Assembly: GCA_964461715.1 (NCBI GenBank)
Contig: CAYWVR010000045.1
Span: 1 to 21,971 of the forward strand
DNA: 21,971 nucleotides
DNA from: CAYWVR01 sp964461715
GTDB lineage: Bacteria > Planctomycetota > Phycisphaerae > FEN-1346
Reading direction: 5' to 3'
Under the pieces are notes generated by a model. That model had not been told where the DNA came from. It ran no database searches and saw only the letters and a list, made by a program, of their open reading frames with translations. Positions 5,812 to 13,001 of the stretch are shown in pieces. The first letter of the stretch is position 1. Every line of letters begins with the position of its first letter. Made by a program: the position numbers and the translations under genes.

Positions 5812-6588
5812 CTAGATGCCGCGCGGCTGGTCGAAGTTCGTGATGTCGTCGCAGATGCCGCGCTGCGTGGACGGGACGTACTCGCGGGTGTCCTCGTCCT
5901 CCTTCATGTCTCCGTATTTTCGGTCGGGCCCGGGCGAGACCAGGAGATAGGCCTTCCGGACGTACTCCCCGCCGCCTCCCTTGGCGGCGAGGTCGAAATG
6001 GTCCTCGTTGACGTAGCCCTCGTAGGCTTCGGGGTCGACGTCGTTGTCGGCGACGTGGAACTGGCTCTTGCCCGCCTCGTCGATGTCGGCGAGGTAGTAG
6101 AGGATGCGTCCGACGTAGCGGTCCTGGCCGTGGAGATCCAGCACGAGCCCCCGCGGGTCGAAGGCGTCGAGGAAGCCGGCGACCCGGGTGACGTTGCCGA
6201 GGTCCTCGTAGAGGAGGTCGGCGTCGTCGACGTTGTAGTAGGCCGGCAACGCCCGGTCGCCGCGCCCCCCGAACGGCAGAGCCCCGCCCGCGTTGGTGCC
6301 CCACCCGCGTCCGACGGGTCCGCGCAGGTAGTAGGCGAGGTTGGCGGCCCCGGTGTCGAGGGAACCCTCGCCGGAGGGCGGGTATTTGCCGAACTGCTTC
6401 TTGAAGGCTTCGAGGCCGAACGAGATCTCGCGAAGCCGCTGGGTGGTCTGCGTGGTAAGGGCGATCTGGACGGCGCGGCTGATGGTGGGGACCAGGAGGG
6501 CCACGAGCACCCCCATGATGGCCATGACGACCATCAGCTCGATCAGCGTAAAGGCCCGGCCGCGTCCGGCCCGCATCGCGCGTTCCAT
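5812..6588 (-). CDS. Prepilin-like protein with SPGPDR / CDD-TNF tail
   Basis: 258 residues, first prepilin gene after pilC. The leader MERAMRAGRGRA is followed by FTLIELMVVMAIMGVLVALL, with Glu at mature position 5 and cleavage after Ala12. A second in-frame ATG at 6576 is possible, but GGAGG sits 8 bases before the first one. The region QTTQRLREISFGLEAFKKQF ending in GKYPPSGEG is GspG-like. The globular part is long and acidic and carries YLLVSPGPDRKYG and CDDITNF near the end, shared with the neighbour at 5082-5795. Gaps of 16 to 20 bases to both neighbours suggest one transcript. Its size, larger than a typical GspG of about 140 residues, suggests a minor or specialised pseudopilin. Confidence 0.9.
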   Translation of the reverse strand: MERAMRAGRGRAFTLIELMVVMAIMGVLVALLVPTISRAVQIALTTQTTQRLREISFGLEAFKKQFGKYPPSGEGSLDTGAANLAYYLRGPVGRGWGTNAGGALPFGGRGDRALPAYYNVDDADLLYEDLGNVTRVAGFLDAFDPRGLVLDLHGQDRYVGRILYYLADIDEAGKSQFHVADNDVDPEAYEGYVNEDHFDLAAKGGGGEYVRKAYLLVSPGPDRKYGDMKEDEDTREYVPSTQRGICDDITNFDQPRGI

Positions 6589-6608
6589 GGTCGGTCTCCT
6601 CCGCAGCC

Positions 6609-7844
6609 TCAGCGGCCGACGTTCTTGATCAGGTCCACGAGCGGCAGGAAGAGGCAGATAACGATGGTGCCGATCGAGCCGCCCAGGAAGACGATCATCA
6701 GCGGTTCCATGGCGTTGACGAGGCTGCCGACGCGATGGTCGACCTCCTCGTCATAGTTGTCGGCGACCTTGATGAGCATCTGGTCGAGCTCGCCCGTCTC
6801 CTCGCCGACGTCGACCATGTTGACGACAATGGGGTCGACGACGCCGCTCTGGCGAAGCGGCCCCGCGATGGACTCGCCCTCGCGAATGGAGTCGTGGACC
6901 TGGGCCAAGGCCCGGGCCACGACCTGGTTGCCGACGGTCTCGCGGGTGATGTTGAGGGCTTCGAGGATGGGGACGCCCGAGGCGATCAGGACGCCCAGCG
7001 TCCGGGCGAAGCGGGCGACGGCCACCCGGTTCACGATGCCGCCCAGAATCGGCGTGTTCATCTTCAGCCAGTCGAGGGCGAAGCGCCCGCCCGTCGAGGC
7101 CTTCATCAGTTTCAGGGCCACGTAGAGGCTGATGGGGATGATGGGCAGGAAGTACCAGTTGGCCCCGATGAAGCGGGAGGTACCGATGAGCATCTCGGTC
7201 GGCAGGGGCAGGCTGGGGATGTCGAACTTGGCAAAGATTTCCTCGAATCGCGGCACGATGAAGAGCATGATACCGGCGAGGATGATGACGGTGATGGTGA
7301 TGACGACGACGGGGTAGATGATGGCCCCGACGACGCGTCGCTTGAGGGCCTCGGCCTTCTCCATGAACTCGGAGAGCTTTCGCAGAATCTGGTCGAGCAC
7401 GCCGCCGGCCTCGCCGGCCCGGACGGTGTGGACGTAAAGGTTGTCGAAGGCCTTGGGGTGCTTTTCCATGGCCTCCGAGAGGGTGGAGCCGGCCTCGACA
7501 TCCTCGATGATATCCTGGAGGGCGTTGCGGAGGACGCCGGGCTTGGTCTGGGCTTCGAGGATGCGCAGGCTCCGAAGGAGGGGCAGGCCCGCGTCCTGGA
7601 GCGTCGAGAGCTGGCGGGTGAACTGCGTGAGCTGCTTGGCCCCGACGCTTCCGAGGGCGAAGCTCTTGCCCTTTTTCTTGGGGGCGGCGGCGGTGCGGGT
7701 GCGTTTGCCCTTGACGCGAATCTGGGTCGGGAACTGCTTCATGGCCCGGATTTTGGTGATGGCCTCCTCCTGGGAGGTGGCCTCGATCTCGGACCGGACC
7801 TCCTGGCCGCGGGCGTCCATGGCCTCGTAATGGAATACCGGCAT
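6609..7844 (-). CDS. pilC: Type IV pilus / type II secretion inner-membrane platform protein (PilC/GspF)
   Basis: 411 residues, the usual PilC/GspF length. It opens with the family N-terminus MPVFHYEAMDARGQEV and a basic linker (about 46-60). Two T2SSF repeats follow, each containing the characteristic FTRQLSTLQDAGLPLLRSL (75-93) and FARTLGVLIASGVPILEAL (279-297) helix pairs. Transmembrane segments fall at about 172-198, 229-246 and 381-403. The GEAGG (144-148) and GEETGELDQML (347-357) motifs are typical. PilC/GspF couples the cytoplasmic ATPases to pilin assembly in the inner membrane. AAGGAG precedes the ATG, 22 bases after the gspE-like gene. Only one platform protein is present for three ATPases. 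Confidence 0.96.
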   Translation of the reverse strand: MPVFHYEAMDARGQEVRSEIEATSQEEAITKIRAMKQFPTQIRVKGKRTRTAAAPKKKGKSFALGSVGAKQLTQFTRQLSTLQDAGLPLLRSLRILEAQTKPGVLRNALQDIIEDVEAGSTLSEAMEKHPKAFDNLYVHTVRAGEAGGVLDQILRKLSEFMEKAEALKRRVVGAIIYPVVVITITVIILAGIMLFIVPRFEEIFAKFDIPSLPLPTEMLIGTSRFIGANWYFLPIIPISLYVALKLMKASTGGRFALDWLKMNTPILGGIVNRVAVARFARTLGVLIASGVPILEALNITRETVGNQVVARALAQVHDSIREGESIAGPLRQSGVVDPIVVNMVDVGEETGELDQMLIKVADNYDEEVDHRVGSLVNAMEPLMIVFLGGSIGTIVICLFLPLVDLIKNVGR

Positions 7845-7866
7845 GGCGTGCGTCTCCTTCTGTGGA

Positions 7867-9660
7867 TCAGGCCTCGGCGATGGTGGCCTTGACGACCTCC
7901 TCGATCGTCGTGATGCCGTCGTAGATGGACATCAGGCCGCTGTCGCGGAGGCTCCGCATCCCCCGCCGCTTCGCTTCCTCGCGGAGCACGTTCGTCGACG
8001 ACTCGTCGAGGATCAGCTCGGAGAGCTTGTCGTCAATCCGCATGATCTCGAAGATGCCCGTCCGGCCGCGATAGCCCGTGTTGTTGCACTGGTCGCAGCC
8101 CTTGCCGAAGTAGAAGGTGCGGCCCCGCACCTCCTCCGGCCTCAGGTCCAGCTCCCACAGCATTTCCTCGGTGGGCTCGAACTCGGCGCGGCAATCGGTG
8201 CAGATGCGGCGGACGAGGCGCTGGGCCACGACGGCCTCCAGGGTGGCCGTCACCATGTAGGGCTCCAGGCCCAAATCCAGCAGTCGCGTGATCGCCGTCG
8301 GGGCATCGTTGGTGTGGAGGGTCGAGAACACCAGGTGCCCCGTCAGGGATGCGTGGATGGAGATCTCGGCCGTTTCGAGGTCGCGAATCTCGCCCACCAG
8401 GATCACGTCCGGGTCCTGCCTGAGGATGCTCCGCAGGCATCGGGCGAACGTCAGGCCGATCTCCGGATGCATCTGGACCTGGACAAGCCCCTCGATGTCG
8501 TACTCGACGGGGTCCTCGGTGGTGATGATCTTCGTCTCGACGTCGTTGATGGCCGAGAGGGCCGAGTACAGGGTCGTCGTCTTGCCCGAACCGGTCGGGC
8601 CCGTAACGATGACGATGCCGTTCGGCAGGTGGATCAGCTCGTCCACGACCCGCTGCTCTTCGTCGCGGAGGCCGACCTTCGTGATGTCCAGCTCGACCTG
8701 GCTCCGGTCCAGGACGCGCATGACGACGCTCTCGCCGAACATCGTCGGCAGCACCGAGACGCGCAGGTCCACCGGCTTGCCGCCCACCGTCAGCTCGATG
8801 CGGCCGTCCTGGGGCAGCCGCCGCTCGGCGATGTCGAGGTTGGCCATGACCTTGATGCGGCTGGCGACGGCCAGGGCGATGTGGCGGGGCGGGGGGACCA
8901 TCTCGTAGAGGACGCCGTCGATGCGGTACCGCATCTTGAACTCGTCCTCGAACGGCTCGAAGTGGATGTCCGAGGCGTTGTCGCGGATCGCCTGCAGCAG
9001 GACCAGGTTCAGGAGCTTCTTGACCGGCTGGCTCTCGCTCATGACCCGGATGTCTTCCAGGTCGATCGACTCCATGTCGTCCTCGCGGACCCACTCGGCC
9101 TGGCCCAGCTCGTCGATGACGGCCTCGACGCTCTCGGCCCGGGCGTAGTACTTGTCCAGGGCCCGGACGACGGCCTGGGGGTCGGCCACGGCGCCCTCGA
9201 TGTGGTAATCCAGAAGCATGTGCAGCTCGTCGAGGGCCCGGAAGTTGTTCGGGTCGGCCATGGCCACGGTCAGCGTGCCCTCGCCGAACTCGACGGGGAT
9301 GACGCCGTAGGCCCGGGCGGTCATGGCGTCCATCTTGTCGGTGATCTCGGGCGGGATGTCCAGCTCGTCGAGGTCGATCCGCCGCATCCCTGCCTGGAGG
9401 GCGAGGGCGGCCGAAACGTCGGCCTCCTCACAGTACCCCATGTCGACAAGGATCGCCCCGATCGCCCCGCCCCGCTGCTTCTTGATGGCGAGGGCCTCCT
9501 TGAGCTGCTCCAGCGTCACCCGCTCGGTCCGCACCAGAATCTCGCCGATCGGCTTGGACTTCAAGTCGAGCTTCTCACGGCGCCTCGGGGGGGCGGGCCG
9601 CGCGGGGGCGGCCGGGGCCGCGTCGGGCGTCGTCTGCGGGCTGTCGGGCGTCTGGGTCAC
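7867..9660 (-). CDS. GspE/PilB-type assembly ATPase (first of two)
   Basis: 597 residues. The start is a GTG (9658-9660) with AGAGG 5 bases upstream. A Pro/Ala-rich tail (1-30) precedes an N-terminal MshEN/GspE-N domain (about 35-175). The AAA-like secretion ATPase core has Walker A GPTGSGKTT (354-362), the Asp box ITTEDPVEYD (379-388), Walker B DPDVILVGEIRD (416-427) and the His box TGHLVFSTLHTND (440-452). A zinc-binding tetracysteine is intact (C487, C490, C522, C525). Such hexameric ATPases power pilin polymerisation through PilC/GspF. GspE and PilB cannot be told apart from this alone. It lies between pilT and pilC with 22-base gaps on both sides. It is about 40% identical by eye in the core to the second ATPase at 10909-12621. 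Confidence 0.95.
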   Translation of the reverse strand: MTQTPDSPQTTPDAAPAAPARPAPPRRREKLDLKSKPIGEILVRTERVTLEQLKEALAIKKQRGGAIGAILVDMGYCEEADVSAALALQAGMRRIDLDELDIPPEITDKMDAMTARAYGVIPVEFGEGTLTVAMADPNNFRALDELHMLLDYHIEGAVADPQAVVRALDKYYARAESVEAVIDELGQAEWVREDDMESIDLEDIRVMSESQPVKKLLNLVLLQAIRDNASDIHFEPFEDEFKMRYRIDGVLYEMVPPPRHIALAVASRIKVMANLDIAERRLPQDGRIELTVGGKPVDLRVSVLPTMFGESVVMRVLDRSQVELDITKVGLRDEEQRVVDELIHLPNGIVIVTGPTGSGKTTTLYSALSAINDVETKIITTEDPVEYDIEGLVQVQMHPEIGLTFARCLRSILRQDPDVILVGEIRDLETAEISIHASLTGHLVFSTLHTNDAPTAITRLLDLGLEPYMVTATLEAVVAQRLVRRICTDCRAEFEPTEEMLWELDLRPEEVRGRTFYFGKGCDQCNNTGYRGRTGIFEIMRIDDKLSELILDESSTNVLREEAKRRGMRSLRDSGLMSIYDGITTIEEVVKATIAEA

Positions 9661-9682
9661 GGTATCCTCTCGCGCTTCGGGC

Positions 9683-10825
9683 TCACCGTCCGGTCTTCTG
9701 GAACGTCTTCAGGTCGGCCTCGTCCAGCGGGCCGCCGATCCGCTTCAGGGCCTCGCGGCCCTCGGGCGTCTGGGCCAGCTTCTCGCTCAGCTCCTCCGGC
9801 CGCTGGGCCCGCTCCAGCATCTCCTCCGGCGCGATGATGCCCTTCGAGTACAGGTCCCACAGCGAATCGTCCAGCAGCTGCATGCCCCACTTCCGGCCCG
9901 TCTGGATCACCGACTCCAGGCGGAACGTCTCGTTCTTCCGGATCAGGTTCTGGGCCGCCGGCGTGATCCACAAGAACTCGTAGGCGGCGATGCGGCCGGG
10001 CATGTCGATCCGCGGGATGAGCGTCTGCGAGACGACCGCCATCAGCGACCCGGCCAGCTGAATCCGGATCATGTCCTTCTGGGCCACCGGGAACGCGTCC
10101 ACGATCCGGTTCACCGTCCCGGCCGCCCCGGTCGTGTGGAGGGTCGAGAAGACCAAGTGCCCCGTCTCGGCGGCCCGGATGGCCGCAGCCATCGTCTCGG
10201 TGTCGCGCATCTCGCCGACGAAGATGACATCCGGGTCGGCGCGCAGGGCCCGCCGGATCGCCTCCTCGTAGGTCGGCACGTCCGAGCCCAGTTCCCGCTG
10301 GTTCACCATCGACTGCTTGTGCGGGTGGTAGTACTCGATCGGCTCCTCGACCGTGATGATGTGCCGGTCGTAGTGCTCGTTGACGTAGTTGATCATCGAG
10401 GCCAGCGTCGTCGTCTTGCCCGAGCCGGTGGGCCCGGTCACAAGAAAGAGACCCCGGGTCTTGCCGAGGAGCTGCTCGACCGTCTCCGGCAGGCCGATCT
10501 CCGTAATCGACATCAGCCGCTTCGGAATCTGCCGCAGCACGATCGAGACGTTGCCGCTCTGCTTGAAGACGGCCACGCGGAAGCGGGCCTGGTCCTGGAA
10601 CGAGAAGCCGAAGTCGGCACTGCCGACCTCCTCGAGTTCCTCCTGGAACCGCTCGGGGGTGATGCTCCGCATCAGGCCCGCGGTATCCTCGGGTTCAAGG
10701 ACGTCGGTTTCGAGGCTCCGGAGCCTCCCGTGGAGCCGGACCACCGGGGACCGCCCCACGTGCAGGTGGAGGTCGCTCGCGTTCTTCTGGACGACGAACT
10801 GCAGGAGCTTATCGATCTGGATCAT
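9683..10825 (-). CDS. pilT: Type IV pilus retraction ATPase PilT
   Basis: 380 residues from the ATG at 10823-10825. The frame is open further upstream but those residues lie inside the promoter and antisense to nothing conserved, whereas MIQIDKLLQFVVQKNASDLHL is the standard PilT beginning. Motifs are Walker A GPTGSGKTTT (131-140), Asp box ITVEEPIEYYH (157-167), Walker B DPDVIFVGEMRD (197-208), and the His box and following motif TGHLVFSTLHTTGAAGTVNRIVDAFP (221-246). The tetracysteine seen in PilB/GspE is absent, as expected for PilT. Retraction ATPases depolymerise the pilus for twitching or DNA uptake, so their presence argues for a retractable type IV pilus rather than a pure type II secretion system. 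A promoter lies in the 83-base gap before it. Confidence 0.96.
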   Translation of the reverse strand: MIQIDKLLQFVVQKNASDLHLHVGRSPVVRLHGRLRSLETDVLEPEDTAGLMRSITPERFQEELEEVGSADFGFSFQDQARFRVAVFKQSGNVSIVLRQIPKRLMSITEIGLPETVEQLLGKTRGLFLVTGPTGSGKTTTLASMINYVNEHYDRHIITVEEPIEYYHPHKQSMVNQRELGSDVPTYEEAIRRALRADPDVIFVGEMRDTETMAAAIRAAETGHLVFSTLHTTGAAGTVNRIVDAFPVAQKDMIRIQLAGSLMAVVSQTLIPRIDMPGRIAAYEFLWITPAAQNLIRKNETFRLESVIQTGRKWGMQLLDDSLWDLYSKGIIAPEEMLERAQRPEELSEKLAQTPEGREALKRIGGPLDEADLKTFQKTGR

Positions 10826-10861
10826 CGTCGCGCTCGGCCTTTCCCACTCCTTGCCCTCATC

Positions 10862-10889
10862 ATTATAGAGACGGCCGGGAGTCCGGCAA
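10862..10889 (-). promoter_or_regulatory. Promoter for pilT and the genes downstream
   Basis: On the minus strand TTGCCG (10884-10889), a 16-base spacer and a perfect TATAAT (10862-10867) lie in the gap between the upstream ATPase gene and pilT. Transcription would start about 30 bases before the pilT ATG, with AAGGAG and GGAAAGG in the leader. It would let pilT, gspE, pilC, the prepilins and hypAB be expressed separately from the first ATPase. Confidence 0.65.
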
Positions 10890-10908
10890 CCTCGCCGGAC
10901 CGCCCGAC

Positions 10909-12621
10909 TTACGAAACCAGGGACATTTCGCGGGCCGCCCGGGCCAGGACCTCGTTCAGCGTCGTCGTGCCCTTCAGGACCTTCAGCAACCCGTCCTGCA
11001 GCAGCGTCCGCATGCCCAGGTTCCGGGCCGCACGGCGGATCTCGTTCAGGGGCCTCCGCTGAAACGCCATTTCCTTGAGCTCGGCGTTCATCACGAGCAT
11101 CTCGAAGATGCCCATGCGGCCGCGATAGCCCGTGCCGTGGCACTTCTGACACCCGACGGGCCGCATGACCGTGGCCTGATCGAGCTGCGAGTCGGTGGCG
11201 CCGAGGCGGCGGAGGGTCTGGACCTCGACGTCCGGGTCGGGCTCCTTGCACTCCGTGCACAGGATGCGCACGAGCCGCTGGGCCATGATGGCCTGGATGG
11301 AGCTGGCCACGAGGAACGGCTTGACGCCCATGTCGATGAGGCGGGTGATCGCGGAGGGCGCGTCGTTGGTATGAAGTGTACTGAATACCAAGTGTCCCGT
11401 CAGCGACGCCTGGATGGCCATCTCTGCCGTCTGCAAATCGCGAATCTCGCCCACCAGGATGATGTTCGGCGCCTGACGCATCATCGCCCGGATGATCGCC
11501 TGCCACGTCAGCCCGATGTCCTCCTTCACATGGACCTGGTTGATGCCCGAGATGTGGTACTCGACCGGGTCCTCCGCCGTGATGATCTTGCGGTCCGGCG
11601 TGTTCAGCTTGTTCAGGGCCGCGTACAGCGTCGTCGTCTTTCCGGACCCGGTCGGACCCGTGACGAGGAAGATGCCGTTCGGGCGCCCGATGAGTTTCTC
11701 AAACAGCTCGAAGTCGTCCTGCTGGAACCCGAGCGAATCGAGGCCCAGGTTGATCGACTCCCGCCTGAGGATTCGAAGCACGATCGACTCGCCGTGGTAC
11801 GCCGGGAGCGTCGAGACGCGGAAGTCCAGGTCCTCGCCGTCGAGCCGCATCCGGATCCGCCCGTCCTGCGGCAGGCGTTTCTCCTCGATCTGCATGCCCG
11901 CCATCAGCTTGATGCGGGTGCTGATGGACCCCTGGAGCCGCTTGGGCGGCGGGTCCCGCTCCACGCACACCCCGTCGACGCGGTACCGGACGCGGAGGCG
12001 GCTGGAGAGCGGCTCGATGTGGATGTCGCTGGCCCGCATCCGGACCGCCTCGGTGATAATCAGCTGCACGAGCCGGATGATGGGCGCGGACTCGGCGCGC
12101 TGCTCGGCCCCCTTCTCCCCCCGGTCCTCGAAGGCGATGTCCGAGGCCGTGAACTCCTGCAGCATCGAGTCCACCGACTCCGACTCCGCCTGCTCGGTGT
12201 AGCTGGAGATGATCTGCTGCACCTGCTTCGCCGAGGCCAGGACGCAGTCGATATCCATGTTCAGCCGGAATCGCATCGTGTCCACCGACTCCAGGTCCAG
12301 CGGGTCGGTGATGGCCACCTTCAGCCGCCCGTCCTCGTACTCCATCGGGAGAATCTGATACTCGCGCATCATCGACTCCGGCACCATCTCCATGACCTGG
12401 GGATTGATGGTCCCGATGTCGAGGTCCACGAACTCCATGTCGAACTGCAGCGCCAACGCCTTCGTCACATCGACGTCCGTGCAAGCGTCCATGCTAGCGA
12501 GCATCTCGCCGATGCGGCGGCCGCTGCGGGCCTGCCGCTCCATGGCCTCCTGCATCTGCTTCTCGCTGACGATGCCCCACTCGCGGAGAATCTCCCCGAG
12601 CTTCTTGCGCGATCCGATCAT
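10909..12621 (-). CDS. pilB: PilB/GspE-type assembly ATPase (second), with altered Walker B
   Basis: 570 residues; ATG at 12619-12621 with GAGGTG 4 bases upstream. The N-terminal MshEN-type domain (about 5-140) begins MIGSRKKLGEILREWGIVSE. The ATPase core has Walker A GPTGSGKTT (322-330), Asp box ITAEDPVEYH (347-356), a Walker B region QAPNIILVGEIRD (383-395) and the His box TGHLVFSTLHTND (408-420). The tetracysteine is C455, C458, C491 and C494. In Walker B the usual DPD (present in both other ATPases here) is replaced by APN, although the catalytic Glu of GEIRD is kept. It is the first gene of the minus-strand array and probably the pilus extension motor or a secretion ATPase. The symbol is tentative. 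Confidence 0.94.
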   Translation of the reverse strand: MIGSRKKLGEILREWGIVSEKQMQEAMERQARSGRRIGEMLASMDACTDVDVTKALALQFDMEFVDLDIGTINPQVMEMVPESMMREYQILPMEYEDGRLKVAITDPLDLESVDTMRFRLNMDIDCVLASAKQVQQIISSYTEQAESESVDSMLQEFTASDIAFEDRGEKGAEQRAESAPIIRLVQLIITEAVRMRASDIHIEPLSSRLRVRYRVDGVCVERDPPPKRLQGSISTRIKLMAGMQIEEKRLPQDGRIRMRLDGEDLDFRVSTLPAYHGESIVLRILRRESINLGLDSLGFQQDDFELFEKLIGRPNGIFLVTGPTGSGKTTTLYAALNKLNTPDRKIITAEDPVEYHISGINQVHVKEDIGLTWQAIIRAMMRQAPNIILVGEIRDLQTAEMAIQASLTGHLVFSTLHTNDAPSAITRLIDMGVKPFLVASSIQAIMAQRLVRILCTECKEPDPDVEVQTLRRLGATDSQLDQATVMRPVGCQKCHGTGYRGRMGIFEMLVMNAELKEMAFQRRPLNEIRRAARNLGMRTLLQDGLLKVLKGTTTLNEVLARAAREMSLVS

Positions 12622-12938
12622 GCGTCACCTCGAACTCGTGTATCCATGGCCCGCCCGGCCCCCGATCTCGCCCCGGGCCGCCCGCCTCGTGCGCAAGCAC
12701 CCCCGCCCGGTCTGCCCCGTCACGATGTAAATCGCGCCCGGCAAGTGGTTAACGCACGTCCCCCGCGAAACCGTCTCAGTCTAGAGCCACGCGACCCGAC
12801 CGTCAAGCAATTCCCCGTCACCGCAATAGATGGCATTGGCATCGGGCATTAGGCCACGGCAACAGCAACAACAACGGGCGGACGGGACACCCAATGCCCC
12901 CTGCCCGATGCCTCACACCCAGGGCCTGCCGTTAAAGC
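12622..12938. other. Divergent intergenic region between pilB and the hexuloisomerase operon
   Basis: About 320 bases without a supported gene. It contains a weak minus-strand promoter candidate for pilB around 12727-12758 (TTAACC, a spacer of about 17 bases and a TTACAT/TACATC-like -10). From 12832 to 12912 there is a cluster of GGCATTGG / GGCATCGGGCA words, some as inverted repeats, with a CAACAGCAACAACAAC stretch in between. The plus-strand promoter of the next operon follows at 12939-12968. No tRNA or terminator was seen. Confidence 0.5.
12838..12912. repeat. 11-bp inverted repeat GGCATCGGGCA ... TGCCCGATGCC
   Basis: GGCATCGGGCA at 12838-12848 has its exact reverse complement at 12902-12912, separated by 53 bases. 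A related pair, GGCATTGG at 12832-12839 and CCAATGCC at 12891-12898, interleaves with it, so the two pairs could not nest in one simple hairpin. This could be a regulator-binding region or a degenerate dispersed repeat. Its position just upstream of the -35 of the hexuloisomerase operon is suggestive only. Confidence 0.5.
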
Positions 12939-12968
12939 TTTGTGCCCGCCCCGCCCGGCCGCTATAAT
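12939..12968 (+). promoter_or_regulatory. Promoter of the hexuloisomerase-hslVU operon
   Basis: TTTGTG (12939-12944), an 18-base spacer and a perfect TATAAT (12963-12968). The last 17 bases, CGCCCGGCCGCTATAAT (12952-12968), are identical to the -10 region before the metallophosphoesterase gene. Transcription would begin near 12975, leaving a leader of about 27 bases with GCGAGGG before the GTG at 13002. This placement rules out the longer in-frame start at 12942. Confidence 0.65.
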
Positions 12969-13001
12969 CGCAACCTTGGACCGTGGGGCGAGGGACGCGG
13001 C

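Noticed and set aside
7843..9837. A 664-codon plus-strand open frame
   Set aside because: Shadow of the GspE-type ATPase; the translation (rich in Asp, Gly, His and Val) is a mirror of the minus-strand codon bias.
10826..11506. N-terminal extension of the pilT reading frame
   Set aside because: The extension crosses the pilT promoter and the 3' end of pilB in another frame. Standard PilT proteins start at the ATG at 10825.
12865..12876. CAACAGCAACAACAAC as a tandem repeat of interest
   Set aside because: Short and imperfect; no periodic structure extends beyond it.
12942..13001. Longer start of the hexuloisomerase at a GTG at 12942
   Set aside because: The -10 box (12963-12968) would lie inside the coding region, and the extra 20 residues do not resemble the family N-terminus.
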